Shown here: piece after piece, positions 26,579 to 34,187 of the stretch | How positions within the stretch are numbered: the stretch's first letter is position 1 | How the letters are laid out: every line of letters starts with the position of its first letter | From: Bradyrhizobium sp. C9 | Lineage (GTDB): Bacteria > Pseudomonadota > Alphaproteobacteria > Rhizobiales > Xanthobacteraceae | Assembly (NCBI RefSeq): GCF_002532045.1 | Contig: NZ_NWTG01000016.1 | Coordinates: 62,001-126,000 of the forward strand | Direction of reading: 5' to 3' | DNA length: 64,000 nt | The notes under the pieces: generated by a model | What the model saw: the letters and a program-made list of their open reading frames with translations, nothing else | What the model was told of the DNA's origin: nothing | Database searches by the model: none | Position numbers and translations under genes: made by a program

Positions 26579-27347
26579 GATCAGCAGCGACAATCTGGCA
26601 GACCAATCACGCCAACACCCGCCTCGCCTTCGTGTCCTTACCACCGCCACAACGCGCGCCCGAATTATAACCGCGCAGTGGAACCGGATGCCACGTTAGC
26701 CGTTCATGGGCGGGGCCAAATTGTGGTCTTGTCCGATGACTGAAGCAAATTTTTTCATGATGGGCGTAGCGGGCTTGGCTTTGTGGTCCGCCATCGTTGC
26801 AGTGTTCGAGATCAAGGCGGCATGGGAAAGGAGCCGCCGACGAACGCGGAACTCGCGCTCCAGTAGCTCAATGACCTGAGACCATTTCGGCGACCGCCGA
26901 ATGCGGCTTCGGGCGAACGTGACGTGAGTCACGTTATGTATCCAAATCCGGCCGGAACCTTTCCGGCGATTCTCTATTTATGAAAAACCCGCCAGCGGCG
27001 TGGAGCGCGGTCCGTGATGGTTCATCCGCCAGCCCCGGAGATCACGGACCGCGCACTTCGCTTGGGACCTTCATTGCCCAACAGATCCATGACTCTTGAC
27101 ACGCAATTCGCTATTGCTGCGGCGCGCTACTACTTTTGCGCCAAGGCTTTGGCCTTCCCCATATGCATCGCTAGTTCGGAATGGCAATTGTCATGGGCAT
27201 TCGTCTATTTACGATCCACCCAATCGTGCGGATTGGCCGAACAACCCCACATCCCGACCCATGCGCGCGACGAGGGATCGCCGCTCCAGGCCCACGGAGC
27301 GACGGTCCCGCCCCGATCGCGGGGGGCCGCCAGCCCGTCTTTGGATT
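26579..27347. other. Gene-poor stretch at the approximate left border of the prophage region
   Basis: About 770 bp without a supported gene. It holds a block (about 26600-26640) similar to bases 915-955, a 7-bp-arm inverted repeat at 26916-26935 and a perfect 14-bp inverted repeat at 27005-27054. A minus-strand frame at 26696-26932 (78 codons, GTG start) is possible but unsupported. No tRNA or integrase-site sequence matching the right end is visible. Confidence 0.45.
27005..27054. repeat. Perfect 14-bp inverted repeat with 22-nt spacer
   Basis: GCGCGGTCCGTGAT at 27005-27018 is the exact reverse complement of the bases at 27041-27054. No T-run follows on either strand, so it is not an obvious intrinsic terminator. 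A transposon end, protein-binding site or cruciform is possible. Confidence 0.6.
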
Positions 27348-27554
27348 ATGCCCGTCAAGCGAAAGCCGATCGAGATCCCGCCCGAAATCGCCCGCGAGTT
27401 TGTAGCGGACATGAAGGCCTATCACGCCGAGCAGGATGAAATCCGGCAGGACCGGATCGCGGTCGGCACCCGGCATATGCTGTTGCAACACATGCCGACT
27501 GGCACCAAGCTACGGTTGAGCGAGGTCAAGGAACTATTCGAGCTGATGCGATGA
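27348..27554 (+). CDS. Small conserved hypothetical protein
   Basis: A 68-residue charged protein reading MPVKRKPIEIPPEIAREFVA followed by a helical region and TKLRLSEVKELFELMR. From memory, proteins of this type are common short hypotheticals in Bradyrhizobium accessory regions. A longer upstream frame exists, but its extra residues are Arg/Pro-rich non-coding texture. Its stop overlaps the next ATG (ATGA), implying coupled translation of the two small genes. Confidence 0.5.
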   Translation: MPVKRKPIEIPPEIAREFVADMKAYHAEQDEIRQDRIAVGTRHMLLQHMPTGTKLRLSEVKELFELMR

Positions 27555-27736
27555 AAGACGCATTTGATCAATGGTGGGAATGGGCTGAGAAGCCGCTTGA
27601 TAGCCCGTTGACGATCCCGGCCGAGATCCACAATCCTGTTATGCAGCTTGCGCCGCACGATCGACGCGACCGGATGAAGGTCAATGAGGTCGTGGCGAGC
27701 TATATCCTGCCGCAAGAAGAGCCCGGCGCCGGCTAG
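27551..27736 (+). CDS. Small hypothetical protein
   Basis: A 61-residue protein containing FDQWWEWAEKPLDSPLTIPA and DRMKVNEVVASYILPQEEPG. Start and previous stop overlap as ATGA. No recognised domain. The tandem with the preceding small gene is the main support. Confidence 0.45.
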   Translation: MKDAFDQWWEWAEKPLDSPLTIPAEIHNPVMQLAPHDRRDRMKVNEVVASYILPQEEPGAG

Positions 27737-27866
27737 GGCACCGATCCCGAGCGGATCATCGTGGAGCCCTGAAGCGGAAGCCGTCCTCGCCAGCCGCGGG
27801 TCATTTGGCAATGTCGAAATAGATGAGTTATAAGGACGCTATTGCTCAACCAAAAGGTGTTTTTAA

Positions 27867-28151
27867 ATGGCGACTATTCCAGATCACTTAATGCCCCAAG
27901 ATGGCCTAACTGATTCATCGATCAGATGGTACGGCATGGAAATTATGCACGGAACCGGCGTCGTCCGGTTTTTCTTTGCGATCAACAACGAAGAAAAAGA
28001 GAAGATCGCAGATTTTCATATCGATATCCCAAACGGCGGGGCCGGCGTTCATGCCATGATCGAAGAAGCGCACCGAAGGATGAACGACGTTCTAAGGCAA
28101 TGGCTCTATATGAATGAAGTAATGCGCCAGAGCTACGAGCCAAAAGTTTGA
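27867..28151 (+). CDS. Hypothetical protein at prophage left flank
   Basis: A 94-residue soluble protein with GMEIMHGTGVVRFFFAINNE in the middle and a helical C-terminus (IEEAHRRMNDVLRQWLYMNE). Codon use and the lower G+C leader (a TTTTTAAATG start context) suggest an accessory gene. It converges on the porin-like gene across a shared hairpin. Function unknown. Confidence 0.5.
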   Translation: MATIPDHLMPQDGLTDSSIRWYGMEIMHGTGVVRFFFAINNEEKEKIADFHIDIPNGGAGVHAMIEEAHRRMNDVLRQWLYMNEVMRQSYEPKV

Positions 28152-28186
28152 AAAACAAAAAGCCCGGCGCTGTTTAGGCGCCGGGC
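28152..28186 (-). terminator. Rho-independent terminator for the minus-strand late transcript
   Basis: A perfect 9-bp stem (GCCCGGCGC at 28162-28170 paired with 28178-28186) with a 7-nt loop. On the minus strand it is followed by a T-rich tract (TTTTTGTTTTT). It lies directly after the stop of the porin-like gene, so it probably ends the leftward prophage transcript. There is no T-run in the plus direction. Confidence 0.75.
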
Positions 28187-28209
28187 AGTCCAGGGAGTTG
28201 CGAGGAAAT

Positions 28210-29004
28210 TCAATAACGCCCAACCGCGTCCACGCTGAATTTGTAAGATAGGCCGGCACGCACAACATCCAATGTCTGACTTCCCGCCCTGTCCACTGAA
28301 GCGAGAGCAGGAGAACCGGGGTCGATATTGGTCACTTGCGTATGTGCGCTACCGAAGTCGTAATGCAAATACTCAAGACGAGCGATCCAATTGCTTCTAA
28401 GCACATTAGCCTCTACGCCGGCGCCTGCCACCCAACCGAAAAGGTTAGTTGGCGTTGTAGTGGAGCTAGAACTTCCTCCAATAATTGGACTTGCTGGAAT
28501 AATTCGAGTCGTGGTCTCGTTGACCCGCTCCCAAGCAGCTCCGGCAGTGCCGTAGAGCATGAAACTCGAACCGAGCCCGTCGGCAGCGAAGCCGAGACGC
28601 GCACGCACGGTGCTGATGTATTTTATGTCAGTGCTCACGGTCCCGATGAACGGAACAACAGGAGTAAGAAATCCAGTAACGGGATCGCTCACTCCCTTGA
28701 TCCCTGTGGCGCTGAAATCGCCTTCCATGCCCGCGACCACGTATCCAAATTGCCAATTGTATCCAGCATGGCCACCTGCAACCCACCCTTGGGAGTTGAA
28801 TCCGGACACGGCGACGCCCGAGAAGATGGTTTGGCTGAAGTCATCGTCATTCCGGCCGTAACCACCATGTATGCCGAGATAGAATCCCGCCCACGATGGG
28901 ACCGCAGCTATTGGTGCAGCCGGACTCCTCATCGCCAGGTCCGCCGCCAACGCTGTGTGAAACGGGAGCACGAGAAGTAAGGCCGCGAGTGCAAGTTTCT
29001 TCAT
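28210..29004 (-). CDS. Outer membrane beta-barrel protein (Omp25/RopB-like)
   Basis: A 264-residue secreted protein. The signal peptide KKLALAALLLVLPFHTALAA (cleavage near residue 21) is followed by a Pro/Ala-rich linker and WAGFYLGIHGGYGRNDDDFS, the standard start of rhizobial small porins. The body has alternating Gly/aromatic beta strands (GHAGYNWQFGYVVAGMEGDF) and ends VRAGLSYKFSVDAVGRY, a C-terminal strand for barrel insertion. The ATG at 29004 has AGGAG nearby. At the end of the late prophage operon it may be a lysogenic conversion (moron) gene altering the host surface, which is an inference; it could also be a host gene next to the border. Confidence 0.82.
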   Translation of the reverse strand: MKKLALAALLLVLPFHTALAADLAMRSPAAPIAAVPSWAGFYLGIHGGYGRNDDDFSQTIFSGVAVSGFNSQGWVAGGHAGYNWQFGYVVAGMEGDFSATGIKGVSDPVTGFLTPVVPFIGTVSTDIKYISTVRARLGFAADGLGSSFMLYGTAGAAWERVNETTTRIIPASPIIGGSSSSTTTPTNLFGWVAGAGVEANVLRSNWIARLEYLHYDFGSAHTQVTNIDPGSPALASVDRAGSQTLDVVRAGLSYKFSVDAVGRY

Positions 29005-29146
29005 GTCAATCTCCTGAGGACATTTCGCAACTAGAGCGCGAATATCCCTAGCTGGGCCTCCCAGAGACTGATATGCCCTCAGGGCAACAGCCGTACATTT
29101 CCACACGTAACAATTGCAGTCTGCCTGATCCACCAGAATGAGCCGA

Positions 29147-29329
29147 TCAATGCAGACCCTTGGTCTGGATCAAGCCAGTCAGCGTCTCGGACGCCTGGCG
29201 CAAGAGCTTCGTTGCTTCTTCAAGCTTGGCCTGCACCTCATGGAGCCGGCTTTCCTGGCTTGAAAAATCCTTGTCTCCTCGCCCATCGTCGGACCAGACG
29301 CGGCGGAACTGATTAAACACTTGGATCAT
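29147..29329 (-). CDS. Small phage hypothetical protein, coiled-coil
   Basis: A 60-residue hydrophilic protein with heptad-like character (SRLHEVQAKLEEATKLLRQA). It starts within the stop of the upstream 82-residue gene (ATGA). Position in the lysis region suggests an accessory lysis or spanin-like role, but no lipobox or membrane segment is present. Confidence 0.5.
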   Translation of the reverse strand: MIQVFNQFRRVWSDDGRGDKDFSSQESRLHEVQAKLEEATKLLRQASETLTGLIQTKGLH

Positions 29330-29574
29330 TTTTTCGCTCTGATCTCGTTCACGAGGGCAATAAGCGCCGTTGCATTGCCATGTATCGCCTCAGCGATCCG
29401 ATCGGCCGCAGCGATACGTTCGTCGTAACTCTCAGTCAGAAGATTCTCGAGCAACTGAATGCGGGTGTCTTTCTTTTCTTCCCGCTTCTCCGACTTCAGC
29501 AGCATCACCCACATCACGATAGCGATCAGGCCAGGAGGCCCCCACGCCTTCAGGAACTCTTGCGCTATTTCCAT
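29326..29574 (-). CDS. Small phage membrane protein with coiled-coil tail
   Basis: An 82-residue protein with one N-terminal hydrophobic helix (GPPGLIAIVMWVMLLKSEKR) and then a long charged helix (DTRIQLLENLLTESYDERIA). The topology resembles inner-membrane spanins or small holin-associated proteins. It is in the lysis cluster, downstream of two overlapping hairpins. Assignment is by topology only. Confidence 0.5.
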   Translation of the reverse strand: MEIAQEFLKAWGPPGLIAIVMWVMLLKSEKREEKKDTRIQLLENLLTESYDERIAAADRIAEAIHGNATALIALVNEIRAKK

Positions 29575-29628
29575 TCCGTTAAGCTCCTAGCCACCGCCGC
29601 TTGCTAGGATCATTCCCAGCCTTTTACG

Positions 29629-29685
29629 GAGCCTGATCCGTAAGGGGTCAGGCTCGGCCTGCTACACCGCGTTGCAGGCCGAGCC
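29629..29685. promoter_or_regulatory. Two overlapping, mutually exclusive stem-loops in the lysis module
   Basis: Stem A pairs GAGCCTGA (29629-29636) with TCAGGCTC (29648-29655). Stem B pairs GGCTCGGCCTG (29651-29661) with the perfect complement at 29675-29685. The arms share bases 29651-29655, so only one can form at a time. Neither has a T-run. The layout resembles an attenuator or antiterminator switch between the holin-like gene and the downstream small genes. Confidence 0.5.
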
Positions 29686-29690
29686 GTCCT

Positions 29691-30128
29691 TCAAGATTGC
29701 TTTCTGTTAAAGAACATCTGCCCGACCGCCATCACCGAGCCCGTACCGAAGATGCCGGCGAGGATGACACCAGACCAATCCGCAACGAGGCCTTGTATGG
29801 TTGGCGTGAAGCCCACTGAGCCATAGAGCGCTGGGCACAGCATGTTGTCCCAGAGCACCACTTTCCACTCGTAGGCGATCCACGGGAAGGCAAAGCCGCC
29901 CACTAGGCACATCAGAAAGCGGCTCTGGCTAACGGCCTTCAGGAATTCGACACGAACGCCGCCTTCAGCGACAACGCCTGAAACGAGCGCCCTCGCGACG
30001 GTGACATCGCCTCCAATGCGCGCCGTGGTGATCTGGACCTTAGCGTCGTAGTACTTGGAGACGAAGTTGTTGATGCCGCCTGTGATAGCCGGGATCGCCT
30101 GGAAGAAGGCGAGGATTGCGGTCAGCAT
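29691..30128 (-). CDS. Putative holin / phage membrane protein
   Basis: A 145-residue protein with a hydrophobic N-terminus (LTAILAFFQAIPAITGGINN), a central region with AKVQITTARIGGDVTVARAL and two further hydrophobic segments (FLMCLVGGFAFPWIAYEW and SGVILAGIFGTGSVMAVGQM). Three segments plus the location next to an endolysin candidate resemble the 3TM holin families, which permeabilise the inner membrane to release lysozyme. Not proven by a specific motif. Confidence 0.55.
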   Translation of the reverse strand: MLTAILAFFQAIPAITGGINNFVSKYYDAKVQITTARIGGDVTVARALVSGVVAEGGVRVEFLKAVSQSRFLMCLVGGFAFPWIAYEWKVVLWDNMLCPALYGSVGFTPTIQGLVADWSGVILAGIFGTGSVMAVGQMFFNRKQS

Positions 30129-30131
30129 TTT

Positions 30132-30494
30132 TCAGGTCTTCCCAATTGACCGCAACCGCGCGACGACCGTGATCAGCGAAATCCCGAACATCGCGTATCC
30201 CAAGAACTGCGGGTTGTTCTTCAGCACATTCATGAGCTGCGCCTTGAGATCCGGATCACCTAGAGCCGACGCAAGCGGGTCAAGCCATGAAAAAGCGGTG
30301 GCTGCCGCGCTCAGAAACAAGCCCCAAAGCACCGTCACGGACTTACCGCAAACGGCCCAGACCTTACCCCAGATCGTATCGGCCTCATTGTAAAAGGCCT
30401 TGAGCGCTGGAATAGCGTGCAAAACGGGGCGCAGCAGGAGCGCGTAACCACAGATAAGACCAGGCACGATCAAAATAAACCAAAGCCAATTCAT
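30132..30494 (-). CDS. Small phage membrane protein, lysis-associated
   Basis: A 120-residue protein with three hydrophobic stretches (LWFILIVPGLICGYALLL, SVTVLWGLFLSAAATAFSWL and FLGYAMFGISLITVVARL). Its start overlaps the stop of the endolysin candidate (ATGA) and it ends 3 bp before the next holin-like gene. It may be a second holin, antiholin or pore regulator. Confidence 0.55.
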   Translation of the reverse strand: MNWLWFILIVPGLICGYALLLRPVLHAIPALKAFYNEADTIWGKVWAVCGKSVTVLWGLFLSAAATAFSWLDPLASALGDPDLKAQLMNVLKNNPQFLGYAMFGISLITVVARLRSIGKT

Positions 30495-31156
30495 TTGGGC
30501 TGCTCCACAGTAGGCGTGACAAGATCAAGATGAGGCGTGTCGGGAGTGGCTTCGTGCGGCTTGAACTTCCACACGAGGAAACCAACGAGCGCGATGGCGG
30601 CGGCGATGCCTATCGCAACCGGCAGGGAGATGCCGGACGCATGAGCGGCTGCAGCGGTCGGCACAACCGACGCCACGGAGCCCGCTGCTTTCTTCATGGT
30701 GTTGGCGGTTGGCACGCCGGAGAAGACGCGCTTTTGCGCCTCAGTCCAGTCGCTGTCTGATGCCGGATACTGCTTACCGGCCTCGTGCCAAGCCTGCGCC
30801 TTCAGAAAAGCAATGCCCATGGAGCTTTTCCAAAAGGCATCGTTCATGATGGTGTTTTCAGTCAGGCCGGGAACGCGCGCCTTGCAGAAATTGATATAAG
30901 ATTGGACGTAGTTGCCGCCCGACCAAATCGCGATCGCATCTGCGAACCGCTTGTTGCGGTAGTTCTTCGAGGTCCGCCACAGGTCGAGCTGCGCGCAGAT
31001 GCCCTGCACGTAGGTCGGGAAGACCGCGATGTTGTTGCCCTGCCCCAAGCCGTCGTTGAGGGTGACGGCCTTCTTCGCCGCACCCCACTTGATGGCAAGC
31101 GCACTCCCCCACATTGCGCCGGGGTTCTTGTATCGGATTGAAGCTGGTTCAGTCAT
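30491..31156 (-). CDS. Putative phage endolysin with C-terminal membrane anchor
   Basis: A 221-residue protein. The N-terminal domain reads ASIRYKNPGAMWGSALAIKW and DGLGQGNNIAVFPTYVQGIC with AIAIWSGGNYVQSYINF, a pattern I associate with lysozyme-like structural muramidases of phages. A hydrophobic helix (GISLPVAIGIAAAIALVGFL) near residues 180-200 and a hydrophilic tail follow. The start at 31156 is chosen because GGGAAA precedes it; an ATG at 31168 directly follows a terminator T-run and lacks a ribosome-binding site. The membrane-anchored C-terminus is unusual for a soluble endolysin. Confidence 0.6.
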   Translation of the reverse strand: MTEPASIRYKNPGAMWGSALAIKWGAAKKAVTLNDGLGQGNNIAVFPTYVQGICAQLDLWRTSKNYRNKRFADAIAIWSGGNYVQSYINFCKARVPGLTENTIMNDAFWKSSMGIAFLKAQAWHEAGKQYPASDSDWTEAQKRVFSGVPTANTMKKAAGSVASVVPTAAAAHASGISLPVAIGIAAAIALVGFLVWKFKPHEATPDTPHLDLVTPTVEQPK

Positions 31157-31168
31157 ACGATTTCCCAT

Positions 31169-31192
31169 GAAAAAAGCCGCCCGAAGGCGGCT
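31169..31192 (-). terminator. Rho-independent terminator with UUCG tetraloop before endolysin gene
   Basis: Read on the minus strand, AGCCGCC pairs with GGCGGCT around a TTCG loop (arms 31186-31192 and 31175-31181), followed by a T-run. It lies between the leftward late operon and the endolysin start. The FkbM gene on the opposite strand now separates it from the tailspike stop. Confidence 0.75.
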
Positions 31193-31259
31193 GGCTGCAC
31201 TTGCACGCGGCGGTTGCGGCTGGTTATCTATCCCCTCTCGGTTGGGAGGGCGGGAGATA

Positions 31260-31982
31260 ATGGAACCAGCAAGATTCATTTGGCGCGCTTTGCGATCTCG
31301 ATTCCGTGACCATAGAGGCGAACTCTCTGCAATCCGCCGACACATCAGACCGGGCGATGTGGTCTGCGATATCGGGGCGAATAAGGGCAGCTTTCTTTAT
31401 TGGCTATCTCGCTGGTGCCAACATGGGCGCGTCGTCGCCTTCGAGCCGCAGGCTGACCTTGCGGAATATCTGGTGATGATGTGCCGGAATCTGCAACTCA
31501 ACAACACAACCATCGAACACTCCGCAGTCTTTTCGAAAACAGGTGAGCAGCAACTCTTTATCCCATTGGATCACAAGCCTGGCGCATCACTTATCCAGAC
31601 CCCTCATGATGGGGACACTGGCATTGTGTCAGTCCCGACAGTTTCCCTGGATGACTATTTCAGCGACGATACGCGAGTAGCTGTTTTAAAGGTTGACGTT
31701 GAAGGAGCCGAAAAACACGTGTTTGACGGTGCACGCCGCATTCTTGAACGAGACATGCCGCTTCTAGTTTTTGAATGCGAGTCCCGGCACATTGACGGAA
31801 ATATGAGTGATGTCTTCTCGTACCTGGAAGACTTGGGGTATCGGGGCTCTTTCGTTCAGCAAGGACAGACAAGGCCGCTTTCATTTTTCAATGAAGACAT
31901 TCACCAAAAGAGAGACGGTGACTACTTTTGGAAGAAGCGTGGATATTGTTCAAATTTTATCTTTGTCAGAGACATCAAATAA
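31260..31982 (+). CDS. FkbM-family SAM-dependent methyltransferase
   Basis: A 240-residue cytoplasmic methyltransferase. The SAM-binding motif I is DVVCDIGANKGSFLYWLSRW (about 36-55), with GRVVAFEPQADLAEYL as motif II and the FkbM hallmark LKVDVEGAEKHVFDGARRIL near 155-175. FkbM enzymes usually O-methylate sugars or small molecules. A good ribosome-binding site (GGGAG) precedes the ATG at 31260; the longer upstream frame overlaps the endolysin gene and is not credible. It is the only plus-strand gene inside the leftward late operon and is probably a moron that modifies host surface glycan (inference). Confidence 0.85.
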   Translation: MEPARFIWRALRSRFRDHRGELSAIRRHIRPGDVVCDIGANKGSFLYWLSRWCQHGRVVAFEPQADLAEYLVMMCRNLQLNNTTIEHSAVFSKTGEQQLFIPLDHKPGASLIQTPHDGDTGIVSVPTVSLDDYFSDDTRVAVLKVDVEGAEKHVFDGARRILERDMPLLVFECESRHIDGNMSDVFSYLEDLGYRGSFVQQGQTRPLSFFNEDIHQKRDGDYFWKKRGYCSNFIFVRDIK

Positions 31983-32040
31983 TTGGCAGGATGCGGGGAA
32001 ACCACAGGACGGGATTTGAGCCTTGTAGAGCGCAAGGTTA

Positions 32041-33831
32041 TCAGTTCAACGCCACCCAATTGTTGATGCCAACATCGATCGACTTCCACCACTTGGCTGT
32101 CGTGTTATCGAGGAGTTCTTCTCCTAAGAAATTAGGCACAACTGCACCCACTGGCGAGCCGGCATGCACGCGGAAGCCGATCTGCCCGAGTATGTCCCAC
32201 GTTCCGGGAGTGCCGCTGGTAAGACAAATCCATCCCATCGGAGAACCCGTTGACGGGCTAGAATTGTACGTGATGTCACCAGCCACGTAGGCCACGGATC
32301 CCCCAACAGGGGCCGCCGACGCTGTTCTGATACACTTCCCGTCTATGATTGGACCACGAACACCAATCGGATAATCCGTTCCGTGCGTGACATAGTTTCG
32401 AACTGAGCTGCCCGCAACAAGGTTGATAGCGGTCGTCGGCAGGAACGAGTCGGAGTAGGAATCGATAAGAACTCCAGACGCCGTAACTTCGATATTGTTG
32501 ACGTAGCGGCTGCCCTCACTGATGAAATGGCACGAGGCACTCAAGAGAATGGGCGACTCGACGACGCATGAAATCATTTTGATCGGGCGATAAGTTCGCT
32601 GCGTCGACATGTTGTCAGCGACCTGCAGCATCGCGGTGCCCTGCTCGAACTGGCACGCAATGAAGGTGATGCTATCGCGATCCTGCGGGCCAGAACCGCC
32701 GGTGATCAGCATTATTCCACCGCCGCCAAAGCATTGGTTCAGCACCAAGACGCCGGAGCGTTGACAGATGATCCCGTACATCCCCGTTCCTTGGAAGAAC
32801 GCGGTCCCATTCAACTGCCAAAAGTCTGCGTTGTCCGTTTCAAACGAGATGCCGACCGCGTTGTAATAGAATGTGCAGTCACTCAGCGTAGCGGGGCAGA
32901 CGTTCCAGTCGGGATTGGCACCGGGCGCCAAAGGATCGCGCACGCGGATCGCGTAGCCACCAAAGTTTGTAAATTGGCAGTGGTTGAAGTTCAGGTTCTT
33001 GATATCGCTTGGCGCAGACCCGGAAAGATTAAAACCGGTTGCGGTCCCGCGGGGGGTGACGCTTGGGGTCAACCGGGCAGCGAAAGTAATGTCAGTGAAA
33101 CTGACACCCTCCATCGACACGCCGGATACGTTCTGAAAAAGAGCGAGCGTATCGCTATCAATGAAAACGTGCGACGGAGTTTCGTTGCCGGTCGGCAACC
33201 CAAAAACGTTCGTGACGCACGTATCGCCGTAGAACGTCAGTCCGCCATGCAATGTCAATGTTGCAGTGATGCGATAAAACCCACGTGGAACATAAATACG
33301 CCCACCACCGGGAAGGGCCGCAATAGCGTTCTGGAAAGCTGATGTATCGTCTGCGACGCCATTGCCAACCGCGCCGAAATCCTTGACGCTAACAGTCTCG
33401 CGCGCCTTATCCTGCCACGTCCTCTTAGCCGCGCCCGTTCCAGACTGAAGAAAGCCGTCGTAAATCGGATCTGTACCGTTGGACAGCAACGCATAACCTG
33501 CCTGGCCGACAGGCAAGCGTACATTGTGTCCGCCCTCGCGAACGATCATGTCGCCTTCGGTCGTCGTCGGCGCTATGATGTCGAACGCAGCCGGGCTAAG
33601 CGATCCATTGATGAAATTGGTGAGGGATACACGCGCCCAGTCGCCGGTATGCGGATTCCAGATTGCGACGACCACATAGTTCGGATCGAACGTGTTGCCA
33701 ACATCTTGCAGCCTCGAATAATCAAGCTCGACTTTATAGGTGATGCCGTCTTTGGTGATGACTGTACCGATCCCGCCTAGCAGTGCGGCCGGGATCTTGG
33801 TCTTTACCTTGAGCTTGAGCCGGTTCGACAT
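32041..33831 (-). CDS. Tailspike with pectate-lyase-type beta-helix
   Basis: A 596-residue virion protein. The N-terminal about 120 residues resemble a head-binding/connector domain (KIPAALLGGIGTVITKDGIT). RETVSVKDFGAVGNGVADDT and GGGRIYVPRGFYRITATLTL at about 145-190 are the classic opening of the pectate lyase superfamily beta-helix. Repetitive strands follow and the C-terminus is PVGAVVPNFLGEELLDNTTAKW. It probably recognises and depolymerises host surface polysaccharide. It sits at the end of the structural genes, as gene 9 does relative to other morphogenesis genes in P22. Its start overlaps the previous stop by one base (TGATG). Confidence 0.8.
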   Translation of the reverse strand: MSNRLKLKVKTKIPAALLGGIGTVITKDGITYKVELDYSRLQDVGNTFDPNYVVVAIWNPHTGDWARVSLTNFINGSLSPAAFDIIAPTTTEGDMIVREGGHNVRLPVGQAGYALLSNGTDPIYDGFLQSGTGAAKRTWQDKARETVSVKDFGAVGNGVADDTSAFQNAIAALPGGGRIYVPRGFYRITATLTLHGGLTFYGDTCVTNVFGLPTGNETPSHVFIDSDTLALFQNVSGVSMEGVSFTDITFAARLTPSVTPRGTATGFNLSGSAPSDIKNLNFNHCQFTNFGGYAIRVRDPLAPGANPDWNVCPATLSDCTFYYNAVGISFETDNADFWQLNGTAFFQGTGMYGIICQRSGVLVLNQCFGGGGIMLITGGSGPQDRDSITFIACQFEQGTAMLQVADNMSTQRTYRPIKMISCVVESPILLSASCHFISEGSRYVNNIEVTASGVLIDSYSDSFLPTTAINLVAGSSVRNYVTHGTDYPIGVRGPIIDGKCIRTASAAPVGGSVAYVAGDITYNSSPSTGSPMGWICLTSGTPGTWDILGQIGFRVHAGSPVGAVVPNFLGEELLDNTTAKWWKSIDVGINNWVALN

Positions 33832-34175
33832 CAGTTGCCCTCAATAATCGCGACATCACCAACGATGATGTCGGTGATGAACCCATTGATCGTGATCTTC
33901 GCACCGCACTTGTATGTGCCGGCGCAGAATTGGTTCAGATCGGTGTCTTCGAATTGCCAATGAAAGCCAGGACCGTCGATAATGACCTTGCCGTCAGTCA
34001 GAGAGCCCGTAAGGCGCGTACAGCCTTCGAGGTCTTTGATGTAAAAGGTAATGGCGACGGTGTATGCCGTACTCGCAAGATCGATGGTCGAGCCGTCTTC
34101 CTCGTCTTCAAGTTCATAGGTATCGCTGACCCATGTGGCCTTGTTGGAGATGACAGCGACTTGCCCCGTGAACAT
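33831..34175 (-). CDS. Phage structural hypothetical protein between two tail fibre genes
   Basis: A 114-residue beta-rich protein (TYELEDEEDGSTIDLASTAY and TVAITFYIKDLEGCTRLTGS), predicted soluble. It is sandwiched between the tail collar protein and the tailspike and overlaps the tailspike start. It may be a fibre adaptor or chaperone. No recognised domain. Confidence 0.6.
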   Translation of the reverse strand: MFTGQVAVISNKATWVSDTYELEDEEDGSTIDLASTAYTVAITFYIKDLEGCTRLTGSLTDGKVIIDGPGFHWQFEDTDLNQFCAGTYKCGAKITINGFITDIIVGDVAIIEGN

Positions 34176-34187
34176 CAGATCGCGCCT

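Noticed and set aside
26696..26932. Minus-strand 78-codon frame with a GTG start
   Set aside because: Possible, but there is no neighbouring gene, ribosome-binding site or known motif; left in the intergenic note.
27014..27439. Plus-strand frame of 141 codons before the small gene at 27348
   Set aside because: It overlaps the better supported 68-residue gene in another phase and contains the inverted repeat; no domain.
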